A DNA stretch of 64,000 bases from Anaerotruncus colihominis (GTDB lineage Bacteria; Bacillota; Clostridia; Oscillospirales; Ruminococcaceae), in assembly GCF_010206195.1 (NCBI RefSeq), contig NZ_VIQT01000010.1, forward strand, positions 186,001 to 250,000. The letters are read 5' to 3'. Shown piece after piece: positions 31,843 through 39,500 of this stretch. Made by a program: the position numbers and the translations under genes. The first letter of the stretch is position 1. Each line of letters starts with the position of its first letter. The notes beneath the pieces were generated by a model. It worked only from the letters and a program-made list of their open reading frames with translations. It was not told the origin of the DNA and ran no database searches.

Positions 31843-32730
31843 ATGAATAATTGTATAATAAGCGGAAAAGTATACCATTTGGAGCATAATGTACGGGACA
31901 ATCCGGCTGCACACACAGCGTTTTTCGCATTGGCGCGAAAAATCTTCGACCTTGACTTTGCGTCGTGGTTTATGGGCGGTTACTGGGGAGCGCGTTATCT
32001 CCCCTATACCCTGTTCGATGGGGAAACCGCCGTATCCAATGTTTCCGTCAACCTGATGGATACCGTCTTTGAAGGGCGCGCCCGGCGCTATATCCAAATT
32101 GGTACTGTGATGACCGATCCTGCTTACCGGGAACGTGGGTTGTGCCGGTTTTTAATGGAGTTGATTTTACAACAGTGGCGCGGCCAATGCGACGCCATTT
32201 ACCTGTTTGCAAACGACAACGCGTGCGGCTTTTATCCGAAATTCGGCTTTTCTCCCACAGAAGAATGGATCCACCGGCGTTCAATCGCACGGCGGGAAAC
32301 GCAGGTCCGCAGGCTTGATATGGACGACAGCGCCGATCGTGCGCTGTTCCTGCGGCTGTATGCCGAAGGCAACCCCTATTCCGCATTCCCAATGCTGGAT
32401 AACCGGGACCTGCTCATGTTTTACTGCGCGCAGTCCCTGAGGGAGCGGATCTTTTTCATTGAAGACTGCGGCGTGGCGGCTGTCGCAGAGCCGATGGACG
32501 GCGAATTGTTGTGCTACGATTTGTATGGAAAAACGAAACAGCCGCTCAATAACATTCTTTCGGCACTCCTGCCGCCCGATCTATATACAACGGCGCTCGG
32601 ATTCACGCCGTCAGACAGCGCGGCTGACGATATTCGGGCGTACCATGCGGACGATACAACGCTCTTTGTCCTTGGAGAAAATCTGCTGGCAAATCATCAG
32701 TTGATATTCCCGCTGTTATCACACGCCTGA
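31843..32730 (+). CDS. GNAT family N-acetyltransferase (Eis-like)
   Basis: A 295-residue protein. The N-terminal GNAT core includes IQIGTVMTDPAYRERGLCRF, where Q/R-x-x-G-x-G/A is loosely kept as YRERGLC, and YLFANDNACGFYPKFGFSPT, the classical C-terminal GNAT motif. The remaining 140 residues form a second, GNAT-like or sterol-carrier-like half. The start at 31843 follows GGAGGAG. It is the first gene behind the Phe T-box and precedes pheS by 68 bases, an unusual companion for a synthetase operon. The substrate is unknown. Confidence 0.85.
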   Translation: MNNCIISGKVYHLEHNVRDNPAAHTAFFALARKIFDLDFASWFMGGYWGARYLPYTLFDGETAVSNVSVNLMDTVFEGRARRYIQIGTVMTDPAYRERGLCRFLMELILQQWRGQCDAIYLFANDNACGFYPKFGFSPTEEWIHRRSIARRETQVRRLDMDDSADRALFLRLYAEGNPYSAFPMLDNRDLLMFYCAQSLRERIFFIEDCGVAAVAEPMDGELLCYDLYGKTKQPLNNILSALLPPDLYTTALGFTPSDSAADDIRAYHADDTTLFVLGENLLANHQLIFPLLSHA

Positions 32731-32798
32731 AAGCTGACGAAAGACTGTAAAGATAATACTGTTTACACATTCCATTTTAACGGAAGGATGAACCAGAA

Positions 32799-33818
32799 AT
32801 GATCAACGCGCTGCAAACCATTCAGAAGCAGGCCGCTGAGGCGCTGGGCTCAGCGGCCGATCCGCGGGCTATTGATGACCTGCGTGTGCGCTATCTCGGC
32901 AAAAAGGGAGAGTTGACCGCTATTCTCAAGCAGATGGGTAAGCTCTCCGCTGAGGAGCGCCCCAAAGTCGGACAGCTCGCCAACGAGGTGCGCGCCGCCA
33001 TCGAACGGCTGATCGACGAGCGTATATCTGCCGTGCGCGCCGCGCAGCTTGAACACCGGCTAAACGCTGAAAAACTTGACGTAACGCTGCCTGGGCGTGC
33101 CGCGCCGCTTGGCAAGGCACACCCCTTGACAAAGGTGCTCGACGAGGTCAAGGAAATTTTTCTCGGCATGGGCTTTTCGATTGCGGAAGGCCCGGAGGTC
33201 GAAACGGATTACTACAACTTCGAGGCGCTCAACATCCCGAAAAACCATCCGGCGCGCGACACGCAGGACACATTTTATATTTCCGACAATGTGATTCTGC
33301 GCACGCAGACGTCTCCGGTACAGGTGCGCACAATGGAGAAACAAAAGCCGCCTATTCGCGTCATTGCGCCGGGGCGCGTCTACCGCTCCGATGCGGTCGA
33401 TGCGACGCACTCGCCGCTCTTTCACCAGGTCGAAGGGCTTGTCGTTGACCGGGGAGTCACGATGGCCGACCTGAAGGGAACGCTGGAGCTGTTCGTCAAG
33501 CGCCTTTACGGTGACGAATCCGTCGTGCGTTTCCGTCCGCACCACTTCCCGTTCACCGAGCCGTCCGCCGAATTGGACGTGCAGTGCTTCGCCTGCCATG
33601 GCGAGGGCTGCCGCCTGTGCAAGGGCGAGGGCTGGATCGAATTGCTCGGCTGCGGTATGGTGCATCCGAAGGTGCTCTCCATCTGCGGCATTGATCCGGA
33701 GGAATACAGCGGCTTCGCGTTTGGCATGGGCCTTGAACGCATCGTCATGCGCCGCTATGGCATCGACGATCTGCGTCTGTTCTATGAAAACGATCTGCGT
33801 TTCCTAAACCAGTTCTGA
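32799..33818 (+). CDS. pheS: Phenylalanine-tRNA ligase alpha subunit
   Basis: A 339-residue class II synthetase subunit. It has an N-terminal coiled coil (about residues 1-85), [20 protein letters not shown], motif 2 around [34 protein letters not shown] and motif 3 in [20 protein letters not shown]. The usual cysteine cluster ([17 protein letters not shown]) is present. It forms an alpha2-beta2 enzyme with PheT and is controlled by the T-box upstream. Confidence 0.97.
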   Translation: MINALQTIQKQAAEALGSAADPRAIDDLRVRYLGKKGELTAILKQMGKLSAEERPKVGQLANEVRAAIERLIDERISAVRAAQLEHRLNAEKLDVTLPGRAAPLGKAHPLTKVLDEVKEIFLGMGFSIAEGPEVETDYYNFEALNIPKNHPARDTQDTFYISDNVILRTQTSPVQVRTMEKQKPPIRVIAPGRVYRSDAVDATHSPLFHQVEGLVVDRGVTMADLKGTLELFVKRLYGDESVVRFRPHHFPFTEPSAELDVQCFACHGEGCRLCKGEGWIELLGCGMVHPKVLSICGIDPEEYSGFAFGMGLERIVMRRYGIDDLRLFYENDLRFLNQF

Positions 33819-33838
33819 TTGCAAGGAGGCTGCATGCT

Positions 33839-36220
33839 ATGAATTTATCAATGAAGTGGCTCGCCGACTATGTGGATGTCGGCGGGATTACCGCCCATGA
33901 ATTTGCCGAAGCGATGACCATGTCCGGTTCCAAGGTGGAAGGGTATGAGACGGAGGGCGAGAAGATCAAAAACGTCGTTGTCGGCAAGGTGACGGAAATC
34001 GTCCGTCATCCTGATTCCGACCATATGTTTACCTGCCAGGTCGACGCCGGCACAGGCGCGCCTGTCCAGATTGTCACCGGCGCCCAGAATGTGCACGCCG
34101 GCGATTATGTCCCTGTCGCCATGCACGATTCCTGGCTGCCGGACGGCACGCATATCAAAAAGGGCAAGCTGCGCGGCGTTGAATCGAACGGTATGCTCTG
34201 TTCGCTGGCCGAGCTTGGTTTGACAACGCACGACTTTCCCTATGCGATTGAAGACGGCATCTTCATTTTACAGGAGCCTGATATGACGCCCGGACAAGAT
34301 ATTCAATCCGCGATCGGCCTAAACGACACGTGCGTTGAATTTGAAATCACCTCAAACCGGCCGGATTGTCTGTCCGTCACGGGGCTGGCGCGCGAAGCGG
34401 CCGTCACGTTCAATCGCCCGCTCAACATCAAAGCGCCCGCCGTCAAAGGCGCGGCCGAGGATATTCACAGCTATCTTTCCGTCGAGGTCACAGCCCCCGC
34501 GCTGTGCCCGCGCTACACGGCGCGCATGGTCAAAAATATCAAAATCGAACCGTCGCCGCGCTGGATGCGCGAGCGCCTGCGCGCCAGCGGCGTGCGTCCG
34601 ATCAATAACATTGTCGACATCACAAACTATGTCATGCTGGAATATGGCCAGCCGATGCACGCGTTTGATTATAGATATGTTGAGAGCGGAAAAATCATTG
34701 TTCGCAACGCCAGGCCTGGTGAAACCATTATGACGCTTGACGGCATCACACGCACGCTGTCCCCCGAGATGCTCGTCATCGCCGACGCGGCGAAGCCCTC
34801 CGCCGTCGCGGGCGTCATGGGCGGCGAATACAGCGGTATCATGGACGATACAAATATGATCGTGTTCGAATCGGCCTGCTTCGACGGCCCGTCCGTGCGC
34901 ACGACCGCCAAAAAGCTTGGTATGCGCACGGAGGCCTCCGGCCGCTTTGAAAAACAGCTTGATCCCGCCACCACCATTCCGGCCGTCCAGCGCGCCTGCG
35001 AGCTTGTCGAGCTGCTCGGCGCGGGCGAGGTCGTCGGCGGCATGATCGACGTCGACAACGCCTGCCATGAGCCGCGCCGTATCAAGCTTGAACCCGAATG
35101 GATCAATCGTTTTCTGGGTATTGAGGTCCCGGTCGAGGAGATGCGCCGCATCCTCACGCGCCTGGAATGCAAAATCGACGGCGACGATATCCTGCCCCCT
35201 TCCTTCCGCAGCGACCTGGAGCACAAGGCCGATATCGCCGAGGAGATCGCACGCTTTTACGGCTATGACAAGATCCCCGTTACAGCCATCCGCGGCACAG
35301 CTGACGGCGGTTATACGGCCAAACAGAAATTTGAACGTCTGATCCATCAAACGCTGCTTGCCCAGGGGCTTTATGAAGTCGCGACCTATTCCTTTATCAG
35401 CCCCAAATATTACGATAAAATCAACCTGCCGGCCAACAGTCCGCTGCGCGCCTGCGTCACCATCCAAAATCCGCTCGGCGAAGATACGAGCGTCATGCGC
35501 ACCATGACTGTGCCGTCGATGCTTGAGGTGCTCGCGCGCAATTACAACAACCGCAACAAAGCCGCCGCGCTTTATGAGATCGGCACCGTCTATCTGCCGC
35601 AGAAGGGTCGCGAGCTACCTGACGAGCGCCCAGTAATAACACTTGGGCTTTATGGAGACGCCTATGATTTCTTCGCGCTTAAAGGAATCGTTGAAACGCT
35701 ACTGCGCGCGGCAGGTGTGGACGGCTGCGAATATGAATCCAGCGCGGAGGACGCAGCGTTCCACCCCGGCCGCTGCGCGCAGATTCTGGCCGGTGGGAAA
35801 TGCGCCGGTATGATCGGCGAGGTTCATCCGGCTGTCTGTGAAAATTATCAGATCGGCACGCGCGCCTATATCGCTTACCTGGACGAAATTGTCCTGTTTG
35901 AAAACGTCGCGCCCGAGTGCGGCTATCGCCCGCTTCCGCGTTTCCCAGCCGCGACGCGCGATTTGGCGCTGATCTGCGACGACGCATTACCGGTCGCCGC
36001 GCTTGAAAAGGCGATCCGTTCCGCCGTCGGCAACACGCTTGAGGAGTTGACGCTGTTCGACGTCTACCGCGGCGCGCAGGTCGCCGAGGGTCAAAAGAGC
36101 GTCGCTTATTCACTGATAATGCGCGCGGCTGACCGCACGCTTACCGACGAGGAGTCCGACGCCGCCGTCAAGCGCGCACTCAAGGCGCTTGGCGCCATTG
36201 GCGCACAGCTTCGCAGTTAA
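33839..36220 (+). CDS. pheT: Phenylalanine-tRNA ligase beta subunit
   Basis: A 793-residue subunit of normal length. Domains in order: N-terminal region MKWLADYVDV, tRNA-binding OB fold (about 40-150; VVVGKVTEIVRHPDSDHMFT), B3/4 editing domain (about 210-380; RPINNIVDITNYVMLEYGQP), B5 (about 400-475), synthetase-like core, and C-terminal FDX-ACB anticodon-binding domain (about 700-793; PLPRFPAATRDLALI). The start follows AAGGAGG. Editing residues in B3/4 appear intact (GVMGGEYSGI). Confidence 0.97.
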   Translation: MNLSMKWLADYVDVGGITAHEFAEAMTMSGSKVEGYETEGEKIKNVVVGKVTEIVRHPDSDHMFTCQVDAGTGAPVQIVTGAQNVHAGDYVPVAMHDSWLPDGTHIKKGKLRGVESNGMLCSLAELGLTTHDFPYAIEDGIFILQEPDMTPGQDIQSAIGLNDTCVEFEITSNRPDCLSVTGLAREAAVTFNRPLNIKAPAVKGAAEDIHSYLSVEVTAPALCPRYTARMVKNIKIEPSPRWMRERLRASGVRPINNIVDITNYVMLEYGQPMHAFDYRYVESGKIIVRNARPGETIMTLDGITRTLSPEMLVIADAAKPSAVAGVMGGEYSGIMDDTNMIVFESACFDGPSVRTTAKKLGMRTEASGRFEKQLDPATTIPAVQRACELVELLGAGEVVGGMIDVDNACHEPRRIKLEPEWINRFLGIEVPVEEMRRILTRLECKIDGDDILPPSFRSDLEHKADIAEEIARFYGYDKIPVTAIRGTADGGYTAKQKFERLIHQTLLAQGLYEVATYSFISPKYYDKINLPANSPLRACVTIQNPLGEDTSVMRTMTVPSMLEVLARNYNNRNKAAALYEIGTVYLPQKGRELPDERPVITLGLYGDAYDFFALKGIVETLLRAAGVDGCEYESSAEDAAFHPGRCAQILAGGKCAGMIGEVHPAVCENYQIGTRAYIAYLDEIVLFENVAPECGYRPLPRFPAATRDLALICDDALPVAALEKAIRSAVGNTLEELTLFDVYRGAQVAEGQKSVAYSLIMRAADRTLTDEESDAAVKRALKALGAIGAQLRS

Positions 36221-36221
36221 G

Positions 36222-36481
36222 AGCCTGTTAATGAGAGACGGCGGACACCAGCACGCACAACCGGAGCGGCCGCGCAATCGCGCGGCCGCTCTTTTTGTTC
36301 CCGCGCCTGTCAAATATCCCATAGAATATTTGCACCGGCAGTCCCATACAATAGCATAGATGCTTCCTCAGAGCTTTTACAGCGGAGAAGCCGTCGGGAT
36401 AGCCGTATGTCCGGTTTTATATGCGCAATACATCCCATATGTCAAAAAAGGAATTTTTATTTTTTAAACAGCCTCCAGGTT
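36222..36481. repeat. Gap after pheT bounded by related inverted ends
   Basis: AGAGCCTGTTAA begins 2 bases after the pheT stop, and TTAAACAGCCTCC (about 36468-36480) is its imperfect complement. The 260 bases between hold the terminator at 36264-36296 and no gene. The ends resemble other TAGA-x-x-CTGT-like ends in the window, so it may be a decayed small inverted-repeat element. Confidence 0.35.
36264..36296 (+). terminator. Terminator of the pheST operon
   Basis: GAGCGGCCGCG and CGCGGCCGCTC form a perfect 11-bp stem with a short loop, followed by TTTTTG. Confidence 0.9.
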
Positions 36482-36590
36482 TTATACACTTGCCATCCGG
36501 CGAAATATGTTGTAAAATGGTGAACATAAGGACAGGGTTTATCAAGCCCGTTCCCGCGTATTTTTAACTTGCCCAAACGAGGTGAAAGCC

Positions 36591-36836
36591 ATGCACGAGC
36601 CAACCATATCCTTTTCAATTCATGAGGATAAAGAGCAGCAGATGAAGGCCATCCTGACTGAGGTGTATGACGCGCTTCGTCAAAAGGGGTATAATCCCAT
36701 CAACCAGATCGTCGGCTATATCCTTTCAGAGGATCCGACCTATATCACCACGCATAATAACGCGCGCAGCCTGATCCGCAGGATCGATCGCGATGAGCTG
36801 CTGCAAATGCTGGTCAAAAGCTATCTGAACGATTAG
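36591..36836 (+). CDS. ireB: IreB family regulatory phosphoprotein
   Basis: An 81-residue protein matching UPF0297/Ire[41 protein letters not shown] and [20 protein letters not shown]. IreB is the small substrate of the PASTA kinase IreK that tunes cephalosporin tolerance in enterococci. ATG at 36591 (MHEPT) is chosen since AGGTG lies 7 bases upstream; the GTG at 36582 overlaps that site. In many Firmicutes it precedes ruvX, but here an SDR gene follows. Confidence 0.95.
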   Translation: MHEPTISFSIHEDKEQQMKAILTEVYDALRQKGYNPINQIVGYILSEDPTYITTHNNARSLIRRIDRDELLQMLVKSYLND

Positions 36837-36839
36837 CGC

Positions 36840-36892
36840 CTGTCTATACCGCCTGTGCGGCGCAATTGCGCTGCACAGGCGGGGGTAGACAG
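36840..36892. terminator. Long hairpin after ireB
   Basis: CTGTCTA and CGCCTGTGC pair with GCACAGGCG and TAGACAG around a GC-rich core. There is no clean T-run directly after it, so it may be a weak terminator or a processing site between ireB and the SDR gene. Confidence 0.5.
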
Positions 36893-36945
36893 CGGTAGAA
36901 GCAGTCTCCGCTTACGGCGGAGGCTTTTGTCTATGGAGGGCGTTC

Positions 36946-37677
36946 ATGTCTCGGACTGTATTGATAACCGGCGCGTCGCGCGGAATTGGCAGAACGTGCG
37001 CCAAGATTTTCGCGCGGGAAAGCTATAGCGTCGCGGCCTGCTACCGCCAGGATGAGGTATCTGCGCGTTCGCTTTTGGACGAGCTGTCCGCTGCTGGTTG
37101 TGATGCGGCGCTCTTTCGCGCCGATCTCTCGGATGAAACGCAGGCCGCCCGGATGACGGCGCAGGTATTGGATCGCTTTGGCCATATCGACGTGCTGATC
37201 AATAACGCCGGAATCGCACAGCAGAAGCTGTTCTGTGATATCACCGCGCAGGATTGGGCGCATATGCTCGGCGTCAATATTACAAGCATGTTTTATGTCT
37301 GCCATGGACTCCTGCCGCAGATGATCCGCAGAAAGTACGGACGGATTATCAACGTTTCCTCGATCTGGGGGATTTCCGGCGCGTCATGCGAGGTCCATTA
37401 TTCCGCCTCCAAGGCGGCGGTGATCGGCTTTACAAGGGCGCTTGCCAAGGAGGTCGGTCCTTCCGGAATAACGGTCAACTGCATCGCGCCGGGCGTGATC
37501 GACACGGATATGAACGCGCAGCTTGGTCCTCAGGCACTTGAAGCCCTGCGTTTGGAAACGCCGCTTGGTACGCTCGGAACGCCGGAGGACATCGCGCGGC
37601 TCGCACTGTTTTTAGCGTCCGACAGCGCGGGATTCATCACCGGACAGGTGATCGCGGCCGATGGCGGATTCCTTTAA
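36946..37677 (+). CDS. SDR family oxidoreductase (FabG-like)
   Basis: A 243-residue short-chain dehydrogenase. It has the cofactor motif TGASRGIGRT (7-16), NNAGIA, the catalytic set N-S-Y-K (NVSSIWGISGASCEVHYSASKAA with Tyr and Lys in YSASK), and ends in FITGQVIAADGGFL. This is the pattern of 3-oxoacyl-ACP reductases using NADPH. It lies outside any fatty-acid cluster, so the substrate is uncertain. The start follows GGAGGG. Confidence 0.92.
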   Translation: MSRTVLITGASRGIGRTCAKIFARESYSVAACYRQDEVSARSLLDELSAAGCDAALFRADLSDETQAARMTAQVLDRFGHIDVLINNAGIAQQKLFCDITAQDWAHMLGVNITSMFYVCHGLLPQMIRRKYGRIINVSSIWGISGASCEVHYSASKAAVIGFTRALAKEVGPSGITVNCIAPGVIDTDMNAQLGPQALEALRLETPLGTLGTPEDIARLALFLASDSAGFITGQVIAADGGFL

Positions 37678-37764
37678 CTTATCTATCCGCATCAGCCATA
37701 TACTGTTATCAAACGGCCACTGGCCGGTTGTCAATCACAGACTTAAATTAAGGAGGCTACCCCC

Positions 37765-38007
37765 GTGTTTAACAAAAGGTCCTTCGGCGAACGGCTCAAT
37801 GAATTGCGTGTGGCGGAGGGTAAAACCGTCGAGGAGGTTGCGCAAGCCATCGGCCTTACTGCTCAGAATATCAAAGAGCTTGAGACAGGCGGCATCAGCG
37901 CCTCGTTCGATTTTCTCGTCAAGCTCGCAGCCTATTTCAACGTCTCCACTGATTTTCTGCTCGGCCTGACCGACATCCCGCACATCGAGCAGGGCGCGGC
38001 CGACTGA
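37765..38007 (+). CDS. XRE family regulator
   Basis: An 80-residue protein consisting of one helix-turn-helix domain: FGERLNELRVAEGKTVEEVA, QAIGLTAQNIKELETGGISA and FNVSTDFLLGLTDIPHIEQG. It starts with GTG behind GGAGG at 8 bases. It is related in layout to, but not a close copy of, the XRE pair near 23.5 kb. It ends in a bidirectional terminator. Targets are unknown. Confidence 0.88.
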   Translation: MFNKRSFGERLNELRVAEGKTVEEVAQAIGLTAQNIKELETGGISASFDFLVKLAAYFNVSTDFLLGLTDIPHIEQGAAD

Positions 38008-38030
38008 ACATATGCGGATTGATTCATGTA

Positions 38031-38078
38031 TAAAAGCGGTTCCCGTGCCAGCTTTGGCTGGTACGGGAACCGCTTTGC
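38031..38078. terminator. Bidirectional terminator
   Basis: AAGCGGTTCCCGT and ACGGGAACCGCTTT, with an inner CCAGC/GCTGG, form a long stem between the convergent XRE gene and add. Confidence 0.9.
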
Positions 38079-38098
38079 ATGGAGGACATTTTAAAGTC

Positions 38099-39046
38099 TC
38101 ACTCTCTTAAAAACGACGCCTCGCGCGCGTATCGCTGCATCGTCCCGATCTCTCCGTCGGTAAAACCGAGGTGTGTTTTTAAAAGCGCAATTTCACGCGG
38201 CAGATCGGTATTGGATACCGTCATGTTGTCAGAATTGACCGTCACGCGCACACCCGCGTCAAACAGCGCGCGGATGGGATGCCGATCCAAGCTGACCGCC
38301 CCCTTTGTCTGCACATTGCTTGTCGGGCATACCTCAAGCGTCACACCGGCTTCAGCCAGCTGACGCATCAGCGCCGGATCGCCGGCGGCCGCGATCCCAT
38401 GTCCGATGCGCTTTGTCCCAAAGGAAAGCGCCTGCCGGATACTGTCCGGCCCGTCGGCCTCCCCTGCGTGAATGGTCATTGGAATCTGCTGCGCGTGGGC
38501 CTGTTCAAATAATCCTGCATAATCGGAAGTTGGAAACAACGCCTCTGCACCGGCTAAATCGATGGCGCACACAACCCCGCCAGGCAAATGCTTCCCGACA
38601 AGCCGCAGCGTTTCCTCATTGGCGGCCTGATTGCCGCTGCCGCGCATACAACACAGGATCAATCCGCAGCGAAACGCAGGATACGTTTCCATCGCACGGC
38701 GCGCCCCAGCGACAGCCGCGCACACGGCGTCGTCCTGTGTCATGCCGCCGCTTGTTGAAAACTGCGGCGCAAAACGGATTTCCGCCCGCTCAACGCCGAG
38801 CCGGTAAAGGTCCTCCGACAGTTCGAACGCGGCGCGTTCCAGCGCATCCGGCGTTTGAAGCACGGCAAGCGGCAAATCAAACCGTTTTAAATAGTCCGTC
38901 AGCGACGGGCAGTCCGCCGGTACCTCAAGATAGGCGCGCAGAGCCTTTGCATCGGCGGCAGGCAGAGAAATCCCCTGGTGTGATGCCAGCTCGAAGATGG
39001 TCTGCGGCCGCATGGAGCCATCGAGATGAAGATGCAATTCTGTCAT
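38099..39046 (-). CDS. add: Adenosine deaminase
   Basis: A 315-residue metal-dependent hydrolase that turns adenosine into inosine. Zinc and catalytic motifs are visible: HLHLDGSM at the N terminus (two His ligands), TIHAGEADGP (His ligand and the catalytic Glu region), GHGIAA, and VTVNSDNMTVS, where the usual SLNTDDP/SINSDDP is replaced by SDN. The S-D-N change leaves the zinc-binding Asp but alters the second Asp, so activity or specificity (adenine or aminofutalosine deaminase) is open. It is monocistronic. Confidence 0.88.
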   Translation of the reverse strand: MTELHLHLDGSMRPQTIFELASHQGISLPAADAKALRAYLEVPADCPSLTDYLKRFDLPLAVLQTPDALERAAFELSEDLYRLGVERAEIRFAPQFSTSGGMTQDDAVCAAVAGARRAMETYPAFRCGLILCCMRGSGNQAANEETLRLVGKHLPGGVVCAIDLAGAEALFPTSDYAGLFEQAHAQQIPMTIHAGEADGPDSIRQALSFGTKRIGHGIAAAGDPALMRQLAEAGVTLEVCPTSNVQTKGAVSLDRHPIRALFDAGVRVTVNSDNMTVSNTDLPREIALLKTHLGFTDGEIGTMQRYAREASFLRE

Positions 39047-39072
39047 GGCTATATCCTCCAGTCTTTACACAA

Positions 39073-39108
39073 AAGCCCGATAACGAATCGTTCGTTACCG
39101 GGCCTTTT
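39073..39108 (-). terminator. Terminator of the 39114 gene
   Basis: GCCCGGTAACGAA pairs with TTCGTTATCGGGC on the minus strand and is followed by TTTTG; the plus strand reads into TTTTT as well. Confidence 0.8.
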
Positions 39109-39113
39109 TCCGT

Positions 39114-39401
39114 TTACTTGCCGGAAAGCTGACGCTCCAGCCAAATCGAAGCAATATTAAGCGCGTCGTACAGGTTTGATTTCTCTGTCTTTTTTACAAC
39201 GCGGTCGCGCGGCCGCAGCTCGTCGTCTGTTGACCAGATCTGCACAGAAACCTTGCTTGGAAGCTGTTCGCCCTGAAACGGCGCCTCCGCCAGGATCTGT
39301 AACATCGCAACATATTTGTCGCCCATGTCGCCGTAATAGATTGTATTCCCACTGCGCACCAACGGACGCCCTTTATACGTCAGCGCGCCTGCCTTCGTCA
39401 C
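39114..39401 (-). CDS. Small conserved-looking protein of unknown function
   Basis: A 95-residue protein with no signal or membrane helix: LTYKGRPLVRSGNTIYYGDM, GDKYVAMLQILAEAPFQGEQ, LPSKVSVQIWSTDDELRPRD and a C-terminal helix with LNIASIWLERQLSG. No family with a known function was recognised. The frame extends to a TTG at 39413; GTG at 39401 is preferred but the ribosome site is poor for both. It lies between add and mutS2, in the same direction as both, and has its own terminator. Confidence 0.65.
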   Translation of the reverse strand: MTKAGALTYKGRPLVRSGNTIYYGDMGDKYVAMLQILAEAPFQGEQLPSKVSVQIWSTDDELRPRDRVVKKTEKSNLYDALNIASIWLERQLSGK

Positions 39402-39500
39402 CTTTTTTTCCAAACCTTCATCACTCGCAATCTATCAAAATCAATAATTTTTCACCTAATGATATCATACCATAAACGGAGCTGCCTGTAAAGCGCGGCG

